DNA from: Thermanaerothrix solaris | Lineage (GTDB): Bacteria; Chloroflexota; Anaerolineae; Anaerolineales; Anaerolineaceae | Length of the DNA: 64,000 nucleotides | Reading direction: 5' to 3' | NCBI RefSeq assembly: GCF_032334255.1 | Contig: NZ_JAUHMF010000010.1 | Span: 1 to 64,000 of the forward strand | Shown: positions 56,856 through 64,000 of the stretch, in pieces | Layout: each line of letters starts with the position of its first letter | How positions within the stretch are numbered: the first letter of the stretch is position 1 | Notes under the pieces: model-generated | Told to the model about the DNA's origin: nothing | Seen by the model: the letters and a program-made list of their open reading frames with translations, nothing else | Database searches by the model: none | Translations under genes and position numbers: made by a program

Positions 56856-57986
56856 CTATGGCGTTGATGTCATCTGAATCACAACCGTGCGGAAAAACCG
56901 CGTGTTGGCGGCATAAATCTCCTTCAAGATCGGCTCGTTGACCTCGGCCGGCACGTCCAGCACCTCCCAAGGGACAGGCTTGGGGGCCAGGCCGAACTCC
57001 TGTTCCACCCACGCCAAGTCCATCGGGGGCAGGGCCGGCTCGCGCAAGCGGTACACCTTCAAATTCATGTCATACTGCTCACGCGTTGGGTAGCTCTGGA
57101 TGGTATGCTTGTTGAATCCCAAATACATCCACACCCCGTTGCCCAGGTAGCCGTAGTAGCGCTCGATCTTGTACCCCGCGGCCTTGGGGTCTACGTTGGG
57201 GTAATTCGACATCAAACTTGGATCGAAAGCCTTCAGGTGCTTCTCATCGGGCGCCTCAAGGGCAAGCACTACCACCGGATCATACGGGATAAACTCGGCC
57301 ACGGTGCAGCCGTAGGGGAGGTCGCGGTACTCGCCCGGGGGCTGGATGTATATCCTAACGTCCTTGTAGCACCCGCTGAGGACGTACTGGGAGCGGTTCT
57401 CGCGCGTGGCTGGGTCAAAGTCCCACGCGCGGTTATAGAAAGGCGACTCCTGGGTGATCGGGCTGTACCAGACGTCGCTCTGGGTCTCGGTATTGACCAG
57501 GACCCCAGCGATGTAGGGGTAGGGGTAGCCGTAGTCGTGGCCGAGGGCCTGGTAGAGTTCCGGGAAGATCCAGCCGCCGCTTGAGCGCAGGAGGGTAAAG
57601 GCGACGGCCTTTTTGAGGCCTTCGTAGGCGCACTCGGGGAGGCGGTAGAGGTGGGGCTCAGGGGAGCCGGTGTAGGCGGGTTCGATGGGGGTGAGGGACC
57701 AGTAGGAGGTATCGTAGGTGCAGGGGTCGACGGTAGGGGAAGGTTCGGGGGTAGCGGTGGGGATGTCGGTGGGGGTAGGGGTAGGGATATTGAGGGTTGG
57801 GGGAACGCCGGCCAGTTCGGTCATACGGGCGTTGAAGGAAGCCTGGCGGTTGGCGTTGACGGCGACGGCGGCCAGGCCGAGGACGGCGAGGACGGCGAGG
57901 ATGATGGCGGCGGCGACGACGAAGCGGCGGGGGTGGCGCTTGCCGGAGAAATCGCGGTAGGTAAAGTCATCCTTGATCGTGGTCAT
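56856..57986 (-). CDS. 376-aa membrane-anchored surface protein
   Basis: AAAGGAGG upstream. Basic N-terminus (GKRHPRR), TM (FVVAAAIILAVLAVLGLAAVAV), a PTPTPTDIPTATPEPSP stalk and a Tyr-rich extracellular domain without known homologue. Confidence 0.6.
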   Translation of the reverse strand: MTTIKDDFTYRDFSGKRHPRRFVVAAAIILAVLAVLGLAAVAVNANRQASFNARMTELAGVPPTLNIPTPTPTDIPTATPEPSPTVDPCTYDTSYWSLTPIEPAYTGSPEPHLYRLPECAYEGLKKAVAFTLLRSSGGWIFPELYQALGHDYGYPYPYIAGVLVNTETQSDVWYSPITQESPFYNRAWDFDPATRENRSQYVLSGCYKDVRIYIQPPGEYRDLPYGCTVAEFIPYDPVVVLALEAPDEKHLKAFDPSLMSNYPNVDPKAAGYKIERYYGYLGNGVWMYLGFNKHTIQSYPTREQYDMNLKVYRLREPALPPMDLAWVEQEFGLAPKPVPWEVLDVPAEVNEPILKEIYAANTRFFRTVVIQMTSTP

Positions 57987-58176
57987 GAGTGTTAGGATCC
58001 TCCTTTCGCGGTAGGGGTTGGGCTTCCGTCAAACCACTGACGAGGGCCTGTAGGGCGAAATCGATGGCGGAGGCGTAGGCACTGCGTCCCTGAAGGCCGA
58101 GGCGCTGGGCGATCACGTTGAGCCAGCGCAGGCGCTGAGGGGTAAGGCGGTAGGACAGGAAGCGTGGTTGTTTCAC
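57967..58176 (-). CDS. 69-aa ribbon-helix-helix-like protein
   Basis: KQPRFLSYRLTPQRLRWLNVIAQRLGLQGRSAYASAIDFALQAL fits an RHH fold. Overlaps the next gene. A TGTGTTAA-type A/T region lies upstream. Probable regulator of the surface-protein genes. Confidence 0.55.
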   Translation of the reverse strand: MKQPRFLSYRLTPQRLRWLNVIAQRLGLQGRSAYASAIDFALQALVSGLTEAQPLPRKEDPNTHDHDQG

Positions 58177-58214
58177 GGCTTGAATTTAACACAAATGTGT
58201 TAAGCATTTCAACC

Positions 58215-58457
58215 CTACCACGAGGTCTTGTAGTGATCGTCCACGACGTTCTGGAGTTCGTCGTAGAATGCGTCGGGGACGGGGGCGGTGCCGGTGTTGA
58301 CGAGTTCCTCCCAGTATTCGGGGAAGGCTTCTCGGAAGCGTTGGAGGGAGGATTCCGGGACGTAGCCGACGAACATTTCGCCGTTGGTATAGACGCTGTG
58401 ACGCATCAAGTCGAGGAGTTGGGGGCCGAGGTGGGAATGGACGAGGACGATTTGCAT
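58215..58457 (-). CDS. 80-aa unknown
   Basis: AGGAG seven bases upstream. MQIVLVHSHLGPQLLDLMRHSVYTNGEMFVGYVP...; alpha/beta. Function unknown. Confidence 0.5.
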   Translation of the reverse strand: MQIVLVHSHLGPQLLDLMRHSVYTNGEMFVGYVPESSLQRFREAFPEYWEELVNTGTAPVPDAFYDELQNVVDDHYKTSW

Positions 58458-58467
58458 GATCGGTCTC

Positions 58468-59025
58468 CTACTGACGTGGGACATCGTAGAGCCACATACG
58501 GTCGAATTCGAGGCTTTCGCCGGTGAGGTTTTGCCAGAGGGAGCGGGCCTCGAGGTCGAAGAAAGCGCCGTGGGTGAGGACGGAGCACTCGTAGACGGGA
58601 ACTTTGCGGGGGTTTTTGCCGAGGAGGGTGACGACGGGGCCGGTGAGGCGGTTATGTTTTTTGCCGTCGACCTGGTTGGCGGGGATGAAGCGTTCCGGGG
58701 GGACGGGGGTCAAAACGAGTGTTCGCCCGTTGGAAGTGGCGACGAGGGCCTTGACATTGTTGTTTTCCCAGACGCTAACGTTCTCGACGGGGACGAGGGT
58801 ACCGAAGACCCTGGAAGCGGTTGAGGTAATCCAGTGTTTTGGATCGTCGACGTGGATTTCGCCGGCGGCTCTGGCGCGTTTCATACGGATATCCTCGGCA
58901 GCCCAACCCTCGATCTGCTTGCGGATATCCTCGAGAGCGCGGCGCTGGCGTTCGTTACCGACGGAGATGATCATGCCCAGAGCGATGATACCGATGAGCA
59001 CAAAGAAGGTGAGCATAGCGTCCAT
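58468..59025 (-). CDS. 185-aa membrane-anchored protein
   Basis: AAGGAG upstream. N-terminal TM (LTFFVLIGIIALGMIISV), a basic helical stretch and a beta-rich cytoplasmic or external domain. Immediately after the giant surface protein. Function unknown. Confidence 0.55.
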   Translation of the reverse strand: MDAMLTFFVLIGIIALGMIISVGNERQRRALEDIRKQIEGWAAEDIRMKRARAAGEIHVDDPKHWITSTASRVFGTLVPVENVSVWENNNVKALVATSNGRTLVLTPVPPERFIPANQVDGKKHNRLTGPVVTLLGKNPRKVPVYECSVLTHGAFFDLEARSLWQNLTGESLEFDRMWLYDVPRQ

Positions 59026-59029
59026 AGGA

Positions 59030-62000
59030 TCAGTTTCTCCTTTCGTTGCGCAGAGATTCGATGGTTTTAGCCAGGCGTCGAGCGGCGACGTAACGTCGGT
59101 CGACGGCTGACGAGACGGAGAAAGCGACAACGATACCGAGTCCGGCCAGGAGCATAGCGAAGCGGTAGAGGTTAGGCTTTGGTGCAGGTAAGGGTTGGGG
59201 TTTAGGGATGGCGGTTGGAGTAGGCGCAAATGTGGGTGTGGGCCGGAGCGGCGTGGGTGTGGGCCGAACCTCGACTGCCGTGACGGGAAGAGCCGTAGTT
59301 GGCGTTGGTGTAGGCGTGGGTGTAGGTGTCGGCGTAGCGGTTGGTGTGGGCAATGGTGGGATAACGATGGTGCCGCTGACGGACACGGTGCGCAGAAGCA
59401 GGTCGGTGACCGAGAGGACGGCGGTGTATTCGCCGATGGGGGCCAGCGTTCCGTCTCCGAAGCGGCGGCTCCAGACGAAGCGTGAGGGCACGGCGTCAGG
59501 GTTGTCCCAGCACTGCTCCCAAGCCGGCCAGCGGTTTTGAGGATCCTCGACCGAGAGGCAGACCCGCAGGATGGGCAGGGCGCCTTGGGAGACGTGGATT
59601 TCGGCCTCTTCCCAGATCATCCAGCGGGAGGGCAGGTAAGCGCCGGGCAGGGCATTGGCCACGATGACGCGGCGGGTGAGAGTGCCGGTGTTGCCGGCCT
59701 GATCCGTGACCCGCAGGGTGATGTCCACGGCGCCTTGTGTGCCCTGGGTGGTATCCCAGGTGTATGACCAGGCGAGGCCCCCTGCCCCGTGGTAGGCCGA
59801 AGCGGGGGCGAAGGCGAGGCCGGCCACCTGCCAGCCGTCCGTGCGGGCGATTTCCTGCCAGGTCTGACCCTGATCGAATGAGACCTCGACCTTGGCTACG
59901 CCGCTGGTGGCATCGGAAGCCGTGCCGCTGAGCGTGACATGCTGCGAGAGGGTATCGCCGTCCTGCACGTTGATCGTGGCGCTTGGCGGCGTCACGTCCA
60001 CCTTGACCTGGGTCTGAACGCTTGTTTGCCACCCGGCCTCATCCTGGATCACGATGTCCAGATCGTGGACACCCTCATCCAGGGTAAGGTCGGGCGACCA
60101 GGTTTGGCCGCCGTCTGCGCTGACCTCGGCGCGGACAACGCCGGAGGTGGCATCCTCGGCGTCCAGGGTTACCCGCACGGACGAGCGCCACCAATCGTTG
60201 CTCCCCGGCACGCCGGCCAGAATTGCCCGCCCGGTGGGTGCAGTCGTGTCCACGGAGATCGCGGCGCTTTGTGTCGTGGTGTTGCCGGCCTGGTCTTGGG
60301 CCCGGAAGGTCAGGGTGTGGCGTCCCTCGGTAAGGGTGATCGGTAAGGTCTGCCATGCGCCGCCGTCCACCTGGACGAGGATAGACGCCACGCCGCTGGT
60401 GGCATCCGAAGCGCCTGCGTCAATCTGCGGTTCGGAGACGAACCAGCCCAAAAGCCCGTCCGGGGTGGGTACCTGTGGGAGAAGATCGGGTGCGGTCACG
60501 TCCACCTGCACGGTGCGGGTGATCTGGGTGATGTTGCCGGCCTGGTCGGCGGCACGGAAGTCGAGGGTGTAAATGCCGTCCCGGTCGAGCGCAACGGGTA
60601 GCGACTGCCAGGGGCCGCCGTTGACCCGCACGCTGACGTCATCCAGGCCCGAAAGGGCATCTGAAGCCGAGGCGTCAAAGGTGGTACCGGACACATACCA
60701 GCCGTTTAGCCCGTCCGGTGGAGGCAGGTGAGGGGTGAGGCCGGGGGCGGTGATGTCCACATTCAGGGTGCGTGAAACAAGGGTCACGTTACCAGCCTGA
60801 TCCACGGCGCGGAACTCCACATTGTGCACGCCCTCGGTGAGGGTGATGGGGAGCGACTGCCAGGTACCGCCGTCCACGCGGACGTGAAGACTGCTCAATC
60901 CGCTGGTGGCGTCAGACGCCGTAGCGTCCAGATTGGGCAGGGAGACATACCAGCCGTTTTGCCCGTCCGGGGCGGGGACATGCGGTGTAAGGGTAGGTGC
61001 GGTAACGTCCACGTAGATGATGCGGGTTTGGCGGTTGACGTTGCCGGCCTGATCAATTGCCTCGAAGGTCACGGTATATACGCCGTCTTGATCCAGGGTC
61101 AGGGGCAGGGACTGCCACGAACCGCCGTTGACCTGGACACGCACCTGATCCAGGCCGCTGGTGGCATCCGAGGCGATGGCATCGAGGGTAACGGGGGACA
61201 CGTGCCACCCGCCCTGCCCGTCAGGAGCGGAGACCTGCGGGGTCAGGCTGGGGGCAGTGGTATCCACCCGCACCTGGCGTGTGATGGTGGTGGTATTCCC
61301 GGCGCTATCGGTGACCCGCACCTGGACGTCATAAACGCCGTCGGTGAGCGTAGCGCTTGCCTGCCAGCCGGTGCCGGCGTTGAGTTGGGCGTTGGCAACG
61401 CCGCTGATGGCATCCGAGGCCACGGGATCAATCTGCACGGGCGAAACATACCAGCCGTTACTACCGGCGGTACCGCTGATGGACAAGTCCGCCGTGGGCG
61501 GTGTGGCATCGCGCTTGATGGTGACCTGGGCGATACCGCTGGTGTTACCGGCGTTGTCCTCGGTTTGTGCCTCGATCACGAACGTGCCGTCCGTGGTGAG
61601 GGTGAGAGCATCGTTTTGCCATGCGCCGCCGCTGAGGCGTATACGGCGGGCGGCGATCCCGCTGATGGCATCGCTGCCGGTAACGCTGACGGACACGTCC
61701 GAGACATACCACCCGTTTTGCCCGTTCGGGGTCGGGGCGTTGAGCGTAACGCTTGGGGCGGTGGTGTCAATGCGGATGGTGGTGGATTGGGAAGCGGTGT
61801 TCCCGGCGTTGTCGGCAGCATCGGCGGTAACGCTGTTGGTGCCCTCGGTGGCAATCGTGCAGGGATTAGAACCGCACGAGAGGGTCAGGGAAGCCAGACC
61901 GCTGGTGGCGTCTGATCCTGAAGCCGAGAGGGTGACGGGCGAGCGGTACCAGCCGTTGTTACCGAGGGTTCCGCCGGGGGAGAAGGCGATGGTAGGGGGG

Positions 62001-63130
62001 ATCGTATCCTTGCGCACCACCACGTCTCGGCTGGTGGCATTGCCGGCATTATCGGTCGCCGTAGCGGTGATCGTGGTGGTGCCCTCTGCCGTGATGGTGC
62101 AGGGGTTAGAGCCACAGGAAAGGCTCACCGAAGCCACGCCGCTGGTGGCATCCGATGCCGAAGCCGAGACCCGGACATTCGAGCGATACCAGCCGTTATT
62201 GCCGAGCGTTCCCAAGAGGGTGCTCATGAGTGTGGGGGCGATGGTGTCCTTGTTGATGGTGAGGTTGGTGGACGCCGAGTTCCCGGCGTTATCCGTAGCC
62301 GTAGCAGTAATGGTGGTGGAACCCTCGGCGGAGATGGTGCAGGGGTTAGCGCCGCAGGACAGGGAGAGCGAGGCCAGGCCGGACTGCCCGTCACTGCCGC
62401 TGCCCTGGACGACCACGTTGGAGCGGTACCAGCCATTGTTACCGAGGGTGCCCGAGGTAACGCCCAATGAGACGCTGGGATTGGTGGCGTCATACTTGAA
62501 CGTCAGGCTGTTTTTACTGGACGTATCGCCGTAGGATGAGACTGCCCAGTAGTAGAGCGTGCCGCTGGTTTGGGGGATGTTGGCGGAGTCGGTGTAACTG
62601 CATGAAGTATTGGCGGCATCGGGCGCATCGCAGACGATAGCGGCGGTATTGGTGTTGTTGTAGTTACCCTCGAATTGGCGGATGACGTAGCCGCTGAGAG
62701 GTTCCGAGCCGGAGAAGTTGAAGCTGGGGCCGCTCCGACACCAGCCGTTGTTGCCCCACGTGGTGCAGGCGAATGAGGCACTGGCAGTGGCCGGGTCATA
62801 ACTGCCGTAGGCATAGTTTGCGGTGCTCCCGCTTACCCAGATATTGCACGAGTAGTTTGTGCTGTTACAAGATGCCGGCCAGCCCACGCAGGCAGTGGTG
62901 TTGAAGTATGAGGACTTATTGCTCGGGTTGCAGGATGATTCGGTCAGCCGCAGGGTGCAGTAGTAGTTTAGGCCGGTGCCTCGGAAATACAGGCGGGCGG
63001 TGTATTCGCAGTCGTAATCGACGATATACGCGTAAGTGCGGCTAGGCCCCGTGTAATCTCCGGAGACCACGCCGAAGGTGGAGATAAGCAGGATAAAGGC
63101 GACGGCGAAGATGCGGGAGATTTTGCGCAT
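59030..63130 (-). CDS. Giant Ig-repeat surface protein, 1366 aa
   Basis: ATG at 63130 with GGAGG six bases ahead; an in-frame ATG at 63253 would add a TM segment. Signal peptide (1-~25), Cys-rich head (26-~215), ten ~90-residue Ig-like repeats, each opening with the pattern GxxGWYVSxV and containing SDATSG and D..GN motifs; the first three carry a conserved CG.NPC pair. Then an INVQDGDTL-type Ig domain, a PTPTPTPTP stalk and a C-terminal TM with a basic tail. Likely a donor-cell adhesin for mating-pair contact. Confidence 0.8.
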   Translation of the reverse strand: MRKISRIFAVAFILLISTFGVVSGDYTGPSRTYAYIVDYDCEYTARLYFRGTGLNYYCTLRLTESSCNPSNKSSYFNTTACVGWPASCNSTNYSCNIWVSGSTANYAYGSYDPATASASFACTTWGNNGWCRSGPSFNFSGSEPLSGYVIRQFEGNYNNTNTAAIVCDAPDAANTSCSYTDSANIPQTSGTLYYWAVSSYGDTSSKNSLTFKYDATNPSVSLGVTSGTLGNNGWYRSNVVVQGSGSDGQSGLASLSLSCGANPCTISAEGSTTITATATDNAGNSASTNLTINKDTIAPTLMSTLLGTLGNNGWYRSNVRVSASASDATSGVASVSLSCGSNPCTITAEGTTTITATATDNAGNATSRDVVVRKDTIPPTIAFSPGGTLGNNGWYRSPVTLSASGSDATSGLASLTLSCGSNPCTIATEGTNSVTADAADNAGNTASQSTTIRIDTTAPSVTLNAPTPNGQNGWYVSDVSVSVTGSDAISGIAARRIRLSGGAWQNDALTLTTDGTFVIEAQTEDNAGNTSGIAQVTIKRDATPPTADLSISGTAGSNGWYVSPVQIDPVASDAISGVANAQLNAGTGWQASATLTDGVYDVQVRVTDSAGNTTTITRQVRVDTTAPSLTPQVSAPDGQGGWHVSPVTLDAIASDATSGLDQVRVQVNGGSWQSLPLTLDQDGVYTVTFEAIDQAGNVNRQTRIIYVDVTAPTLTPHVPAPDGQNGWYVSLPNLDATASDATSGLSSLHVRVDGGTWQSLPITLTEGVHNVEFRAVDQAGNVTLVSRTLNVDITAPGLTPHLPPPDGLNGWYVSGTTFDASASDALSGLDDVSVRVNGGPWQSLPVALDRDGIYTLDFRAADQAGNITQITRTVQVDVTAPDLLPQVPTPDGLLGWFVSEPQIDAGASDATSGVASILVQVDGGAWQTLPITLTEGRHTLTFRAQDQAGNTTTQSAAISVDTTAPTGRAILAGVPGSNDWWRSSVRVTLDAEDATSGVVRAEVSADGGQTWSPDLTLDEGVHDLDIVIQDEAGWQTSVQTQVKVDVTPPSATINVQDGDTLSQHVTLSGTASDATSGVAKVEVSFDQGQTWQEIARTDGWQVAGLAFAPASAYHGAGGLAWSYTWDTTQGTQGAVDITLRVTDQAGNTGTLTRRVIVANALPGAYLPSRWMIWEEAEIHVSQGALPILRVCLSVEDPQNRWPAWEQCWDNPDAVPSRFVWSRRFGDGTLAPIGEYTAVLSVTDLLLRTVSVSGTIVIPPLPTPTATPTPTPTPTPTPTTALPVTAVEVRPTPTPLRPTPTFAPTPTAIPKPQPLPAPKPNLYRFAMLLAGLGIVVAFSVSSAVDRRYVAARRLAKTIESLRNERRN

Positions 63131-63288
63131 AGCGCTACCTCCTGCATGTTTTTTTCGTTTTTCCCAGGCCTTTTGATAGGCCCAGGCGGAGCATCGGTAG
63201 GATGCAGCAATGAGGATTACGCCGGCAAGGATAAGAAGAACACCCTTGATCATGGTTTCTCGGTACGCACCAGGAATTGGATCAAAGA

Positions 63289-63495
63289 TCATGGAGAATG
63301 CCGTTTTGTTTCTCGGAAGTCGAGCCATACCCCGAAAATACAGGTAGCAAGGCCCAAGAGGGTTAGAACGGTTTTTACCCCGATTGGAAGGGGCGGGAAT
63401 TGAGAAAAATTTCCCCAGGCGAGGATGATCAAGGTCAAACCTGCGCCCATGTAGGGCGTGGAAGCATTAATAGTGGCAAATACAGGTGGAATCAT
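63289..63495 (-). CDS. 68-aa two-TM protein
   Basis: AAGGAGTG seven bases upstream. Two TM helices (GAGLTLIILAWGNF; TVLTLLGLATCIFGVWL) and a basic end. Holin-like size, function unknown. Confidence 0.55.
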   Translation of the reverse strand: MIPPVFATINASTPYMGAGLTLIILAWGNFSQFPPLPIGVKTVLTLLGLATCIFGVWLDFRETKRHSP

Positions 63496-63510
63496 TTTTC
63501 ACTCCTTCCA

Positions 63511-63819
63511 TCATGGCAAGCAGGTAAACGTGGCAACAGTGATCATCCCGATAGGGAGGGCAAAGGGGTAGGTTTGGTCGCTTCCCAGGGTAAAAGCGAT
63601 GATACCGACCGAAAGGATAAGCAAACGGAACCGGCCCTGCCGGGCGAGATTGGGGGAAAGGCGTTCGAACAGGGAGGCAATGGCGAGCCCGGCCAGGATG
63701 ATCGAGGCGGCGACCAGAGCAGTTCGGAGAGGGGAGGCCAGCGCCTGCCACTTGGCGAGGCCTATCAGAACTGTGATCAAAGTCAGGGAGATAGGCGTAA
63801 TTTTCTCGTTGATGCTCAT
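63511..63819 (-). CDS. 102-aa membrane protein
   Basis: Three to four hydrophobic helices (ISLTLITVLIGLA; TALVAASIILAGLAIASLF; LLILSVGIIAFTL). Upstream of the two-TM gene in the same direction. Function unknown. Confidence 0.55.
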   Translation of the reverse strand: MSINEKITPISLTLITVLIGLAKWQALASPLRTALVAASIILAGLAIASLFERLSPNLARQGRFRLLILSVGIIAFTLGSDQTYPFALPIGMITVATFTCLP

Positions 63820-63878
63820 GATGATGGTGATCCGGAGAGGGATGGGTACGGGCTACAGTGTTGTGACAACCCGGTGGG

Positions 63879-64000
63879 TTATTGTTCCTCACGGGTAGTG
63901 CCATAGATCAGGTACCCCACGGCTCGGATTTCGATCTCTCTGGGGGGGAGAAAAAATCCCGGAGAGCGGGTTGTTGCCACGACGAGGCAGCCCGGTCGTC
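63879..64000 (-). CDS. Unknown protein, 5' end outside window
   Basis: Open frame from the window edge to TAA: CLVVATTRSPGFFLPPREIEIRAVGYLIYGTTREEQ. Of the three frames here it has the most protein-like composition. Identity cannot be judged from ~39 residues. Confidence 0.45.
   Translation of the reverse strand, partial: RPGCLVVATTRSPGFFLPPREIEIRAVGYLIYGTTREEQ

Noticed and set aside
1..64000. CRISPR array.
   Set aside because: No regularly spaced direct repeats of 24-40 bases were seen; the repeats found are palindromic pairs or tandem structured modules.

Overview
The window reads as 64 kb of a bacterial mobile element (conjugative plasmid or integrative element), with no ordinary housekeeping genes. 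Most genes have AGGAGG-type ribosome binding sites, G/C-rich coding sequence, and secreted proteins with long Thr-Pro (TPTPTP) linkers. This style is common in Chloroflexota (Anaerolineae-like), so I infer that host group, possibly thermophilic; no marker gene proves it.

Layout. (1) 1-2.1 kb, minus strand: 5' part of a DnaG-type primase preceded by a string of tiny, mostly membrane peptides, driven by a consensus promoter at 2037-2066 with an attenuator-like leader. (2) 2.2-8.4 kb, plus strand: a protein whose gene carries palindromic operator/centromere-like sites, then CpaB-, CpaE/ParA- and TadA-like genes, an unknown protein and a winged-helix protein resembling plasmid replication-relaxation factors. 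(3) 8.3-10.9 kb, minus: a large unknown protein, SSB, a TM protein and a zinc finger. (4) 10.98-11.57 kb: no gene, but two diverged tandem copies of a ~270-nt highly structured RNA-like module (minus strand), the most novel object here. (5) 11.7-24.1 kb: accessory cargo: a DNA methyltransferase with two putative endonucleases, HEPN/MNT, an AbrB antitoxin with a wrecked PIN toxin, an MntA-HepT fusion in an operon with a tyrosine recombinase, and two tnpB-only insertion sequences. (6) 24.2-29.5 kb, minus: a run of small unknown genes with NERD and NYN proteins. (7) 29.5-37.7 kb, minus: first type IV secretion (T4SS) set (VirB4, VirB3/PrgI-like, VirB2-like, SH3 membrane protein, TrbL/VirB6-like, M23 peptidase). 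(8) 37.8-39.3 kb, plus: complete AbiE toxin-antitoxin pair. (9) 39.3-42.6 kb, minus: small-gene island that includes a Csx16-like CRISPR ring nuclease. (10) 42.7-63.1 kb, minus: second T4SS set (VirD4-like coupling ATPase, NERD-SH3 protein, VirB4, M23, TadB-like, PrgI-like, VirB2-like, DnaB-like helicase core, TrbL-like, prepilin peptidase) followed by large secreted proteins, including a ~1366-residue Ig-repeat surface protein. (11) 63.2-64 kb: small membrane proteins and a gene cut by the window edge.

How it fits together: the element carries its own replication proteins (primase, DnaB-like helicase core, SSB), a ParA-type ATPase, a recombinase, defence and addiction modules, probable anti-defence genes, and an envelope-spanning machine mixing T4SS parts (in two non-identical sets) with Tad-pilus parts (CpaB, CpaE, TadA, TadB, A24 peptidase) and cell-surface proteins. 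I saw no classical relaxase, CRISPR array, tRNA or rRNA gene.
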